From the NCBI RefSeq assembly GCF_000591035.1, contig NC_022521.1, forward strand, positions 1,116,001-1,180,000: 64,000 nucleotides of DNA, in the 5' to 3' direction. The position numbers and the translations under genes are program-made. The notes below the pieces were generated by a model. That model saw only the letters and a list, made by a program, of their open reading frames with translations. It did not search any database and was not told the DNA's origin. Origin of the DNA: Aeropyrum camini SY1 = JCM 12091 (lineage in GTDB: Archaea > Thermoproteota > Thermoprotei_A > Sulfolobales > Acidilobaceae). Below, in pieces: positions 12,154 through 20,966 of the stretch (the stretch's first letter is position 1; every line of letters starts with the position of its first letter).

Positions 12154-12981
12154 CTACGTCTTGGCCTGGCCGTCCTTCAGCGATACAAGCCTTTGCGGGG
12201 GTGTTATCTCTATACCCGCGTCGAGAAGCCTCCTAACTATTATGCTTAGCATTTTAATTTTTGCGTTAAACCACTGGTCGGAGGGTGCCCAGAAGCGTAT
12301 AACAATCTCAGCACCTCTCTCGCTAATATTGTCCACGAATACCTGGGGTTCGGGCTCTGCAAGGGCGAGAGGCTCCTCCTGGATAGCGTTTAACGCTATT
12401 TCCGCCGCTTTGGAGTAGTCGCTCGTCTCCTTCACCGGAATCCTATATTCTACACGTCTAGCCAGCGACTTGTTCAGAACGTCAACATTACTCTTGAACA
12501 GGGCTTCATTAGGTATCCTGGCCATGACACCGTCCCACTTCAATATCTTAGAGCTTAGTATGGAGATATCGTAGACTACTCCGCCTATGCTGCCGACTAT
12601 CACAGGGTCACCTACTTTGAATGGGCGTTCAAGGTAGAGAAACACACCGGCTATAAGATTGGAGGCGACCGTCTGGCTGGCGATGCCTAGGGCTATGCCG
12701 ACTATACCCCCGGCTACTAGGAAGACGGAGACATCTATGCCCAGCTGGGCAAGGGCCGCTACACCGGCTAGGAATAGTATAGTGTAGAAGAGGATCCGGG
12801 ATATAGCAACCGATATGTCTCTGGATGTGCGTTTTGAGAGGTATATGTAAACCCGGCCCCTCACTAGCAGCGCTGCAACAATTCCAACGGCCAGTATCAG
12901 TATGGCTGTTAGTAGCTGGTCCAAACTAACGCTCAACGGCCAGGAGAGAGACGCTCCACCTAAACCAGGTAAACCGGCCAT
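12154..12981 (-). CDS. MscS-family small-conductance mechanosensitive channel
   Basis: 275 aa. Three N-terminal hydrophobic segments (about residues 17-40, 60-85, 88-115) are followed by the pore-helix pattern GIVGIALGIASQTVASNLIAG and the beta domain signature ERPFKVGDPVIVG with GGVVYDISILSS, then the cytoplasmic alpha/beta domain. This is a minimal three-TM MscS that releases solutes on hypo-osmotic shock. ATG follows GGTGGTGGTGT. It lies 13 bases downstream of the DUF432-type gene, so the two are probably co-transcribed. Confidence 0.92.
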   Translation of the reverse strand: MAGLPGLGGASLSWPLSVSLDQLLTAILILAVGIVAALLVRGRVYIYLSKRTSRDISVAISRILFYTILFLAGVAALAQLGIDVSVFLVAGGIVGIALGIASQTVASNLIAGVFLYLERPFKVGDPVIVGSIGGVVYDISILSSKILKWDGVMARIPNEALFKSNVDVLNKSLARRVEYRIPVKETSDYSKAAEIALNAIQEEPLALAEPEPQVFVDNISERGAEIVIRFWAPSDQWFNAKIKMLSIIVRRLLDAGIEITPPQRLVSLKDGQAKT

Positions 12982-12994
12982 ACACCACCACCCC

Positions 12995-13750
12995 CTATAT
13001 ACCCCAAATCATGCTTATCCTGCTAGGAACCAGGGGTCCAAGGGCTTCGAAGAGCCTTCTATCCCTCTCAACCAGGGGAACCTCAATGAAGCCCTCTCCA
13101 GGCTCCGGCTCTTCGGCCCAAACATCGGCAGAGTCAATATCCCGTACTGACATCCTTATCGGGGAGGCCGCTATATCCCCGTTGACAGGGTTATAGAACA
13201 TAGACAGGCCTCGCCTCGGAATCACAACTCTTGAGACCGTAGCCTGCACGTCGGCGTTATTCACAACCGTCAACCTAGTGTTGGCGGCGGGCCCCTCCCA
13301 TTCTTCACGCCAGAACCGGCACAACATACCCTCGACGTTGCTACCATATACTGCCATCTTCGGCGTAACACCGCCTGGAGGAAAGTAGTCTATGAGTGTG
13401 TGACGCCCCTTACTGGAGGCTATGACGGCTATGTCGAAGGGAATCCCCACCTCCACTCTGAAGTGGTCTCCAGGAGGCACGACAACAGGGCTCCTTAGCC
13501 TCATATACAGGCAGTTAAGACGGCCGTGGAGCGGCAGGAGGAAAGGGGGGTATGGAGCAACCATAACCCTCACACCAGGTGCAAGCAAAGTTCTGTTGAC
13601 CACGTTACCACTGCTATCCGTCCTCTCGTAGACATGGCTATCTCCTGTAGTGGAAATGCTTACCTCATGGCCGTAAACGCTCTTCCGGGAACCCTCAGAG
13701 AGAAAGCCGAACACTGACTCCCCTGGACCGGAAGCAACGGTTTCAACCAT
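12995..13750 (-). CDS. DUF432-type protein, putative partner of MscS
   Basis: 251 aa, mostly beta, no membrane segment and no signal peptide. The SVYGHEVSI start and the GIPFDIAVIAS and FYNPVNGDIAASP blocks fit the archaeal DUF432 family, which is often encoded next to MscS channels. That assignment is from memory. The role is unknown; a soluble domain assembling with or gating the neighbouring channel is inference. It starts at an ATG with GGGTGG six bases upstream and is the first gene of the pair. Confidence 0.6.
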   Translation of the reverse strand: MVETVASGPGESVFGFLSEGSRKSVYGHEVSISTTGDSHVYERTDSSGNVVNRTLLAPGVRVMVAPYPPFLLPLHGRLNCLYMRLRSPVVVPPGDHFRVEVGIPFDIAVIASSKGRHTLIDYFPPGGVTPKMAVYGSNVEGMLCRFWREEWEGPAANTRLTVVNNADVQATVSRVVIPRRGLSMFYNPVNGDIAASPIRMSVRDIDSADVWAEEPEPGEGFIEVPLVERDRRLFEALGPLVPSRISMIWGI

Positions 13751-14041
13751 TCAATACCACCCAGAACATGGTGCTAACATGGCACCAAATAGTCATATCC
13801 ATAGTACTCAGCACTCCCACCAGTCCGAGCGATATAGGTAACAATTTTAAGAATTTCGACATTCCAGGATGCCAAGCATGCTGCCATAGCCTCGGGAGAG
13901 TGCTACCTTCTAGACCCATGGCTAGGTGCGGCGGGAGAATAGCCCTGTCTAAAGTATGTTAGGACTCTCGGGAAAATCGGGTCAGCAGGAAGGCTGTACA
14001 TAGAGTGGTGAACCGCAAGTTCGAAGCAATGTGCTATGGGG

Positions 14042-15307
14042 TCAACCGACTCTGAGACCTCCTCTACCGAGGAGTTCGTGAGCCTTGGCTAGCTGGCCAG
14101 CAGCTATAGCTGCAAGCAGGTTTAGCTCCCCCGCGAGCACTGCAGAAGCTACTATTTCAGCGAACTTCAGCGCGTTGGATCCCGGGGGGTTCCCGCCGCC
14201 AGCTACGCCTAGCAGGGCCAGTAGTTCTCTCTGGGTAGGTAGCCTCGTGCCCCCTCCTACAGTCCCCACTTCGAGGCTAGGAAGAGTTACACTTATGTAG
14301 AGGTCCTCGCCCCTTACCTCGGTCCATGTATAGCCCATACTGCTCTCGACAACCTGCGCCGCATCCTGGCCTGTAGCTATGAATATAGCCGCTATGATGT
14401 TGGCGAAATGAGCGTTAAACGAGAGGCTGCCTGCTGCAGCGCTACCTAGGAGGTTTTTTGTAGTGTTAACTAGGTCTATGCTTTGGGGGGTGGTTTTTAG
14501 AACTTCTCTGATTATGTTACCCTTAATAAGAGCCTCAGCAACAACATACTTCCCCCTACCCAGTATCTTGTTTATCGCAGCTGGCTTCTTGTCGGTGCAC
14601 ATGTTTCCGCTGAGTGCCACACACTTGGCATCACCCCCATAGTTCTCCTCTATGTAGCGGCATATTCTATCGCTCGATATGGTAACCATGTTCATGCCCA
14701 TGGCGTCCCCGGTTGAGAACGTGAGCCTGAGCCACACCAGGTTGCCTATTATGTAGGGGTAGATGTGCTGAAGCTTCCCATGCCGTGTAACCCCACCTAC
14801 AACCCTTCTGAGGTCCTCTATCCTCTCCTCCACCCACCTGGCCAGCCTGTAGGCCTCGTCAACGCTGGGAGTCCAGAGTAGCGGAGCCCTGGTCATACCA
14901 TCCCTTATAACCCTAGCCCTAGCACCCCCGGATAGAGTTATGGCTTTTGCGCCACGGTTTACACTAGCCACTAGAGCGCCCTCAGTGGTCGCTAGCGGGA
15001 TGTAGAAGTCTCCCCTGGCATATTCTCCGTTGACCCTGAGGGGTCCAGCTATACCTACTGGAACCTGCACAGCCCCTATAGGGTTCTCAATATTCCTCCC
15101 GTAGAGCTCCTGGAAGTCGAGTATAGTGCTCGCCACTCCCGAAAGGTTTGCACCTGTAACCCTCTCCAGGAAAAGCCTCCTGACGAGGGCTGCCTCGTTA
15201 GCATTACCCAGCTCTCTCTCGAGCCGGGAGTGGGTCAGGCTACCATTAGCAAGCCTGTCAACCAGGTCCTCTATCTTATTAGGCTTTTGGCCTGAACTTG
15301 ACCCCAT
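14042..15307 (-). CDS. hmgA: 3-hydroxy-3-methylglutaryl-CoA reductase (class I)
   Basis: Makes mevalonate from HMG-CoA with two NAD(P)H, the committed step to archaeal isoprenoid lipids. 421 aa without any membrane anchor. Signature blocks: ENPIGAVQVPVGIAGPL, the catalytic TTEGALVAS (Glu), GDAMGMNM (Asp), DKKPAAIN (catalytic Lys) and the dinucleotide-binding GTVGGGT; the C-terminal catalytic His lies in AKAHELLG. The start overlaps the end of the DUF35 gene by 29 bases. It is the last gene of the HMG-CoA synthase-thiolase-DUF35-reductase operon, so all early mevalonate steps are co-encoded. Confidence 0.96.
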   Translation of the reverse strand: MGSSSGQKPNKIEDLVDRLANGSLTHSRLERELGNANEAALVRRLFLERVTGANLSGVASTILDFQELYGRNIENPIGAVQVPVGIAGPLRVNGEYARGDFYIPLATTEGALVASVNRGAKAITLSGGARARVIRDGMTRAPLLWTPSVDEAYRLARWVEERIEDLRRVVGGVTRHGKLQHIYPYIIGNLVWLRLTFSTGDAMGMNMVTISSDRICRYIEENYGGDAKCVALSGNMCTDKKPAAINKILGRGKYVVAEALIKGNIIREVLKTTPQSIDLVNTTKNLLGSAAAGSLSFNAHFANIIAAIFIATGQDAAQVVESSMGYTWTEVRGEDLYISVTLPSLEVGTVGGGTRLPTQRELLALLGVAGGGNPPGSNALKFAEIVASAVLAGELNLLAAIAAGQLAKAHELLGRGGLRVG

Positions 15308-15689
15308 AGACTATCACTCCCTCATCGCCGTCTTCATAGATCCTTCTGAAAACCGCCTCAACCTGCATGCCTCTCTCCAGGATCTTGGGGTCGCCGTAGT
15401 CAACTATCTCTGTAACAACCTTAGCAACGCCTAGGTCGACGAGGCCTATGACAACCGGGCTCTTATCCCTGGCACCGCTCTCGACGGAGTAGAGCACCGT
15501 GTAGGCCTCGAGTCTCCCAACCCTCGGTAGCTCCGTTTCGGCTACGTTACGCGATCCACAGTAGGGGCAGGCCTTCGCAGGGGGGTAGAATGACCTGCCG
15601 CAATCGCTGCATTTACCCCCCAGCAGCCTATACCTGGGGAGTCTAGTGCGCCATTCCCTAACAGTTGACTCCCTAGACACCGGCACCAC
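15279..15689 (-). CDS. DUF35 Zn-ribbon/OB-fold acyl-CoA scaffold protein
   Basis: 136 aa. An N-terminal rubredoxin-like zinc ribbon has C27, C30, C41 and C44, followed by an OB-fold beta domain (RVGRLEAYTVLYSV onward). In methanogens this family bridges acetoacetyl-CoA thiolase and HMG-CoA synthase and lets the CoA intermediate pass between their active sites. The gene sits 3 bases after the thiolase-homologue stop and overlaps hmgA, in agreement with that role. Confidence 0.9.
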   Translation of the reverse strand: MVPVSRESTVREWRTRLPRYRLLGGKCSDCGRSFYPPAKACPYCGSRNVAETELPRVGRLEAYTVLYSVESGARDKSPVVIGLVDLGVAKVVTEIVDYGDPKILERGMQVEAVFRRIYEDGDEGVIVYGVKFRPKA

Positions 15690-15692
15690 CCC

Positions 15693-16826
15693 CTACGACT
15701 TGTCGGAAGCTAGTACGGCTATGTATGCGGACGATCCGTGGCCGTTTATCGATACCGCAGCCCCAGATCTAGCGTCGGGAGCGCTAACCCCCGGGAATAC
15801 ACCTGCCAGCTGCATCGCTACCTCGCCCAACATGTACACCCCGGTAGCCCCGCCTGTGTGGCCTCTGGCCTTAAGCCCTCCGCTTGCATTCACCGTCGGA
15901 CCTTCTCCCGAGGATGTAAAATAGCCTTCCGCAACTCTTATCGCCGCAGTACCTTTTTCAGCGAGGCCAAGGGACTCCAGGATTATTATGCCTGTTATCG
16001 TGTAGGAGTCGTGGATCTCAAGCACATCCACGCTCCTAATACCGGCAGAAGACCTCGCCTTATCCCACGCCTCCTTCACAGCAGGCATAACCAGGGGGTC
16101 GTCTAGGTGTGAGACCGAGATGGGGCCTGAGGCCGCTTCCACAGACTTCAACACGGCAAGGCCCCCATCGCCTCTGGACAGCGCCACAGCCGCCGCACCA
16201 TCTCCCATGGCAAACGTGTCAAGCATCGTGAGGGGTAGGGCGACGGGCATCGCATCCTTAACCGCCTCGGGCTTGATAGCGAACCTGAGCATGGCGTACG
16301 GGTTCTCCTTAGCGTTGCTATGCATTAGAGCTGGCCAGTAGGAGAGCGTGTCACGGTCTACCCCATACATGCTCATGTACAAGTCCGCCAGCAAGCCGTG
16401 TATGGCTGCGTGGGAAATCGGGTATACACCGTCCCAGTCCACGTTGTAAACACCCTTAAGTATGCTGTATACTCTGCTGCTTGGAGCGTCGGACATCTTG
16501 TCAACACCCAGGAGAACCACTCGTTTACCCTCCGCGGCCAGCCTGGCGGCCGTTACGGCTGCTGCGAGGCCGGAGGCCTCACCAGCCTCCACCGTTATGG
16601 CTGTAGCACCTCCGAATCCGAGGCTTGAAGCGATGTAGCTGGCAATGTCTGCCTGTCCAGAGAGTCTCGGGTAGACAAAGCTGGAGACCACAACAGCATC
16701 TATCCTACTCCAGCCCGCGTCGCTTAAAGCAGCCTCCAAAGCCTCCTTAGCCAGATCCTCAGCCCCGCTGCCGAAATGCCTGCCAACCCTCACCATTCCT
16801 ACACTCTTTATAGCCACGTTAAGCAA
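15693..16826 (-). CDS. Archaeal thiolase homologue lacking the nucleophilic Cys (Glu83)
   Basis: 377 aa, archaeal thiolase (SCP2-thiolase type) by overall layout: EIHDSYTI in the second half, VNASGGLKARGH with the catalytic His, and a terminal SINGHGSSAY glycine block. The expected nucleophile motif, normally VEAACASGG in relatives, reads VEAGEASG here, with Glu83 (codon GAG at 16578-16580) at the Cys position. The GHP motif is GHT. Surrounding residues are intact and the frame is clean, so this is not a decayed gene. As written it cannot form the acyl-Cys intermediate of acetoacetyl-CoA thiolase. A structural subunit, or a decarboxylating activity analogous to KSQ domains, is possible; both are inference. 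It starts at a TTG after GGAGGTG, downstream of HMG-CoA synthase. Confidence 0.9.
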   Translation of the reverse strand: MLNVAIKSVGMVRVGRHFGSGAEDLAKEALEAALSDAGWSRIDAVVVSSFVYPRLSGQADIASYIASSLGFGGATAITVEAGEASGLAAAVTAARLAAEGKRVVLLGVDKMSDAPSSRVYSILKGVYNVDWDGVYPISHAAIHGLLADLYMSMYGVDRDTLSYWPALMHSNAKENPYAMLRFAIKPEAVKDAMPVALPLTMLDTFAMGDGAAAVALSRGDGGLAVLKSVEAASGPISVSHLDDPLVMPAVKEAWDKARSSAGIRSVDVLEIHDSYTITGIIILESLGLAEKGTAAIRVAEGYFTSSGEGPTVNASGGLKARGHTGGATGVYMLGEVAMQLAGVFPGVSAPDARSGAAVSINGHGSSAYIAVLASDKS

Positions 16827-16867
16827 TAGACAGCCACCTCCTCGGAGAAGCCTTTTAGCTTTACAGG

Positions 16868-17953
16868 CTAAAGCTTCCTAACAACGAGCTTGCCCCTGAT
16901 CTTTGCGTATACCCCATAGTCCACCTCTATCCTCCTCTTCAGATAGTACTCCAGAGGCTGTGCTAAAGGCCTGGCATCCTCTATAGCGTCGGTCACTAGG
17001 AGGCTGTAGGCGTCGCTCCCAGCGCCGCTTCCGAAGGGGGCAACGAGTATCCTATCACCCGGCTTGGCCACGTCCAGCACCTTAACAAGGCCTAGCAGGG
17101 CGCTGGCGTTGTAGGTGTTACCTATAAATGGTGTCACTAGACCTGGCTTCACCTGCTCCAGGGTGAAGCCCAGCTTCTTAGCAACCTTGACAGGGAACTT
17201 GCCGTTGGGCTGGTGGAAGATAGCGTAGTCGAAGTCGCCCGGCGACAGGCCGGTCTTCTCGAAGAGGCCTTTAACAGCGCTCTCTATATGGTGGAAGTAT
17301 GCTGGATCCCCCGTGAAGCCCTCTCCATGGCTTGGATAGGGTTTCAGGCTTCTCCTCCAGAAGTCGGGTGTGTCGGTGACGTAGGTGAAGCTGGCCTCGA
17401 AAACGGCGGCAGCCCCCTTGGAGGAGCCTATGACGAACGCTGCGGCACCGCTGGAGGCGCTGAACTCTAGCACGTCACCGGGGCTGGCCTGGGCGGTGTC
17501 GCTGCCCACAACAAGGGTGTAGCTAATAATGCCCGATGCGACCAGCCCTATGGAAGCCCTCATCCCCTCACTGGCGGCTCTACAAGCGAACTCAAGATCG
17601 CTTGCCATGGTAACAGGCGTTATTCCAAGCGCCTCAGCTATTATAGTGGCGCTCGGCTTAACCGCGTAGGGCTTGGACTCGCTGCCGAAGAATACGGCGC
17701 CTATGCTCGAGGGGTCGACCCTAGCCCTGGCTATAGCGTTTCTAGCGGCCTCAACCCCCATTGTTGTGGAATCCTCATCCACACCCCCAACCGCCTTCTC
17801 ATACACATCAAGCGCCTTCCACTGGTGGTCAGGCCAGCCCCAGACCCTCGCTATCTCCCTAGTGGGGATCCTGTACACTGGAACGTAAGCTCCCCATCCG
17901 TGTATACCTGCAGACGACTCGGGCGTCTTACCCGCCAAGCTATCCATGGACAT
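16868..17953 (-). CDS. Hydroxymethylglutaryl-CoA synthase (archaeal type)
   Basis: Condenses acetyl-CoA with acetoacetyl-CoA to HMG-CoA. The thiolase-fold catalytic triad is visible: Glu in GGVDEDSTTM, Cys in EFACRAASEG and His in IFHQPNGKF; a PFIGNTYNAS block and GAGSDAYS complete the C-terminal half. About 361 aa. The frame opens at 17980 but ATG 17953 is chosen because GGTGTGGTG lies 6 bases before it. It is the first gene of the mevalonate operon. Confidence 0.94.
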   Translation of the reverse strand: MSMDSLAGKTPESSAGIHGWGAYVPVYRIPTREIARVWGWPDHQWKALDVYEKAVGGVDEDSTTMGVEAARNAIARARVDPSSIGAVFFGSESKPYAVKPSATIIAEALGITPVTMASDLEFACRAASEGMRASIGLVASGIISYTLVVGSDTAQASPGDVLEFSASSGAAAFVIGSSKGAAAVFEASFTYVTDTPDFWRRSLKPYPSHGEGFTGDPAYFHHIESAVKGLFEKTGLSPGDFDYAIFHQPNGKFPVKVAKKLGFTLEQVKPGLVTPFIGNTYNASALLGLVKVLDVAKPGDRILVAPFGSGAGSDAYSLLVTDAIEDARPLAQPLEYYLKRRIEVDYGVYAKIRGKLVVRKL

Positions 17954-18068
17954 TATAGACACCACACCAACCCGGGTCAAGCGGTTTACTTGTAGCCAAG
18001 ACTTAATAATGGTTCAGTCTATAGTATTACAGAGAATACGGCTATAGTCGAACGGAAGGGTGCTGCTG

Positions 18069-19139
18069 ATGCGCCGAAGCCCCGAGACGGCCCTGAAGCC
18101 CGCGGGCTGGCACTACGGAAGGAGGGTTTACTGGGTGGAGAGTCTCCCGCTAGTAGGGCATATAGCCTTCGGCGTCATAGATAGGGGGACAAACGTGCTC
18201 CAGGTAAGGCCCAGCACTCTCTGCTTTCACGACTGCATATTCTGCAGCGTAGACGCCGGTGCTAGCAGCCGGTGGAGGAGGAGCGAGTATATGGTTAACT
18301 GGGAGCTTTTGGTCGAGTGGGTAGAGCACGTGTCCAGGGTAAAGGGGGGCGGGGTCGAGGCGTTGATTGACGGTGTCGGAGAGCCTTTGACGCACCCTCA
18401 AATAACCAGGATCATAAGCGCCCTCAAGGATATGAATAGGATAGAGAGGGTAGCCCTCGAAACACATGGCGGAAGCCTGTCAAGAAGCCTGGCCCGCACG
18501 CTGGAGAAGGCCGGGCTGGATAGGATAAACCTTAGTGTGGACGCGGCGAACCCTAGTCTAGCCCGCCTGCTAGTGGGTGTGGAGTGGTATGATGTTAACA
18601 GGGTTTTGAGGACGGCGGAGTGGATAATAGCCAACACGTCTATTGACGTTGTTCTAACCCCGGTTGTGCTGCCTGGTGTTAACGAGGAGGAGATGCTGGC
18701 CCTTATTCGGTGGGCTAAGAGGGTGGGTGCAGGGAGGAAGAGTGGATGGCCCACGGGAATTTTAATTCAGAAGTTCGAAGCCCACAAGTACGGGAGAAGG
18801 CCCGCCGGGCTCAAGAGACTCTGGGGGTGGAGGAGGTTCTACTCCTGGCTCGCAAAGCTGGAGAGGGAAACAGGCTACAAGCTTCTCGTAGACCCCCGGG
18901 AGATAGGTTTTGAGCAGAGGCCTAAGATAGAGAAGCCGTTCGACCGGGGTGATAGAGTGACCCTCTCGATTATAGGCCCGGGGTGGCACAGGGGTGAGGT
19001 GTTGACTGTTGACCGTGGATGGAGAAGGGTTGTCGCCCTCTACGGCCTCTCCAACGCTACAGACCTAAACCCAGGCGTAGAGGTCAAGGCTAGGATAGTC
19101 CGGGATAAGGATAACATATTCATAGCAGTCCCTGACTAA
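18069..19139 (+). CDS. Radical SAM protein with C-terminal TRAM domain
   Basis: About 356 aa. Radical SAM cluster motif CFHDCIFC near residues 53-60, the GGVEALIDGVGEPLTHP strand-loop and a VDAANPSLARLL block form the SAM barrel. The last ~60 residues (from FDRGDRVTLSIIG to ARIVRDKDNIFIAV) look like a TRAM RNA-binding domain, found in tRNA-modifying enzymes such as methylthiotransferases and RumA. No N-terminal methylthiotransferase domain is present. An RNA substrate is inferred from TRAM only. ATG 18069 follows GGGTG by 6 bases. Confidence 0.82.
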   Translation: MRRSPETALKPAGWHYGRRVYWVESLPLVGHIAFGVIDRGTNVLQVRPSTLCFHDCIFCSVDAGASSRWRRSEYMVNWELLVEWVEHVSRVKGGGVEALIDGVGEPLTHPQITRIISALKDMNRIERVALETHGGSLSRSLARTLEKAGLDRINLSVDAANPSLARLLVGVEWYDVNRVLRTAEWIIANTSIDVVLTPVVLPGVNEEEMLALIRWAKRVGAGRKSGWPTGILIQKFEAHKYGRRPAGLKRLWGWRRFYSWLAKLERETGYKLLVDPREIGFEQRPKIEKPFDRGDRVTLSIIGPGWHRGEVLTVDRGWRRVVALYGLSNATDLNPGVEVKARIVRDKDNIFIAVPD

Positions 19140-19204
19140 GCCCGCCCCGCATGAGCTGATAATAACCGTGTAGCACACGACTACACTAGGGGTTGTAGAG
19201 AGTC

Positions 19205-20023
19205 TTGGAGACCCCCGAGCGCATAGGCCTAGCCCTAGTAACGTTTCTATCCTCACCCATAAAGCCGGGAGGCCTACACAGGCTAATCCCATCGGGAGCC
19301 TTTGAGGCTAGACTTGGTGAGGCCTATATAATCGCGCGCGCAGCATTTAAGGCGTTCAGGAGCGGCGAGGACCTGGGCTCGGGAAGGCTAGACGCTAAGT
19401 CTCTGGGACTAGGCAGGATCATAGCTTCGTCGATAATCGAGTCATTCGACGCTATTGGAGAGAAGCCTATACCTGGCGTTCACGCAGCAATAATAACGTT
19501 ATCCCTCCTCGCTGGCCTCGCTGAGAGGGAGGGAAAGCCTCTATCACAAAGCCTGTCTGCCTCGGCCAGAAGAGTGCTTTACCACTCATCGCCGGAAGAC
19601 TCTGTATCCCTAGTTGAGAGCCTGGAGGCTGTTGGGGCGTCCCAGCTTGTCGAGGTCCTCGAGAGAGAGGGTATTAGGAGGAGTTCCATACTAGCCTACG
19701 GCTACACCCTCGGAGATATATTTGAGAAGCTTCAAGACGTCGACTATGGATTCTCGGTAAACGTGAAGGGGTATGGAAGGGTTCTGACGGTTTACCGCGC
19801 GGCCTCGAGACAGAAGAACCTCGTCGCAGCCTCAGTAGCCTCCTACCTGGAGGTGATGAAGCTTGCCGGTGTTGAAGCGCCAGCATTAAACCCTAAAGAG
19901 TTGCTGGAGGCTGATAGGAAGCTCAGGGCTCAGGGGTTCAGGGGTGATAGGCTTCTGGGGCTTGCTGCTGCGGGAACGGTGCTAGCATATATAGAGAAAC
20001 CTATGCCCATAACATCTACCTAG
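19205..20023 (+). CDS. CitG-like triphosphoribosyl-dephospho-CoA synthase family protein
   Basis: 272 aa, mostly helical. The opening LSSPIKPGGLHR resembles the substrate-binding SP-x-KPG motif of CitG/MdcB-type enzymes, which make the prosthetic-group precursor of citrate lyase from ATP and dephospho-CoA. The middle and C-terminal parts (YTLGDIFEKLQDVDYGFSV) match the archaeal branch as I remember it. No citrate lyase or malonate decarboxylase gene is nearby, so the substrate may differ. The start is TTG 19205 preceded by GGGGTTG. It overlaps the 3' end of the convergent rhomboid gene by 4 bases. Confidence 0.6.
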   Translation: METPERIGLALVTFLSSPIKPGGLHRLIPSGAFEARLGEAYIIARAAFKAFRSGEDLGSGRLDAKSLGLGRIIASSIIESFDAIGEKPIPGVHAAIITLSLLAGLAEREGKPLSQSLSASARRVLYHSSPEDSVSLVESLEAVGASQLVEVLEREGIRRSSILAYGYTLGDIFEKLQDVDYGFSVNVKGYGRVLTVYRAASRQKNLVAASVASYLEVMKLAGVEAPALNPKELLEADRKLRAQGFRGDRLLGLAAAGTVLAYIEKPMPITST

Positions 20024-20838
20024 TAGTATGTCTTCAACAACAGTATCCTCAGGGCTAGGCCCAGCCTCCTCTTATCCACCAGCAGGGGGGCCAGAGCAAC
20101 CCCGGTGAGGAAGCCTCCCACGTGAGCCCAGAAGGCTATGCCTGCGGAGACGCCTGAGACTGATGTGGCGAGCCCCATTATCAGCTGGTAGATGAACCAG
20201 AACCCTATGAATATGCTCGCGGGAACATTTAGGACGAGGGGGAACCATCCCCAGAATGTCAGCATCCTCACCCTACTGAAAGGTATTAGGAGGGCGTAGG
20301 CTCCTAGAACCCCTGAGATGGCTCCTGAAGCCCCTACAGCGGGGATCATCCACGGGTTCGCGCTCGAAAGGGCCGCGTTTATAAGAGCTTCTGAGGGCAT
20401 GAAAGCTATGCTAGCCACGTGGAATACAACTGCGCCTAGCCCGCTTGCTATGTAGAGTATTACGTACCTCACCTTACCCAGTATGGACTCTATGTTGTCG
20501 CCGAAGATGTAGAGGTATAGCATGTTACCCAGTATGTGTGCCCAGCTGCCGTGTAGGAACATGGATGTGAATATGGTGTAGAGCCTCTCCCCAGCCACCA
20601 CGTAGGCTGGTACCATACCCAGGGCCGCTATAACGTCGCTGTAGCTCCTACTCCCCGGGACTATGAGCCAGGGTGCAGCTAGTCCTATTATGAAGACGGC
20701 GAAATTCAACACTATTATAGACATGTTTACGATGGGGGCGCCCAGCTCCCTCACATCCTCGTCTCCAAGGGGTATGCCCAACTCCAGCCTCCTCCCACGG
20801 CCCTCGCTATACACCAGAGTCCCGCGTAGACATCCCAT
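20020..20838 (-). CDS. Rhomboid-family intramembrane serine protease
   Basis: 272 aa with about six hydrophobic segments. The family motifs are present: HGSWAHILGNM in the loop/TM2 region, the catalytic serine in GASGAISGVLGAY and the catalytic histidine in AHVGGFLTG. A short soluble N-terminus carries RGRRLELGIPLGDED. It acts in the cytoplasmic membrane on membrane-spanning substrates, which cannot be predicted here. It lies divergent from the heme farnesyltransferase gene. Confidence 0.92.
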   Translation of the reverse strand: MGCLRGTLVYSEGRGRRLELGIPLGDEDVRELGAPIVNMSIIVLNFAVFIIGLAAPWLIVPGSRSYSDVIAALGMVPAYVVAGERLYTIFTSMFLHGSWAHILGNMLYLYIFGDNIESILGKVRYVILYIASGLGAVVFHVASIAFMPSEALINAALSSANPWMIPAVGASGAISGVLGAYALLIPFSRVRMLTFWGWFPLVLNVPASIFIGFWFIYQLIMGLATSVSGVSAGIAFWAHVGGFLTGVALAPLLVDKRRLGLALRILLLKTYY

Positions 20839-20966
20839 CTACCTATGACATACACGCCAGGTTTAAATGTGGGTTGAATAGGTTTCAAACAAAACATAGA
20901 ATAAATCCACTGGATATAGAGGTTGCCGGGTGTTCACGTGGAGGATAATAGGGGGTTAAGCCTGGC

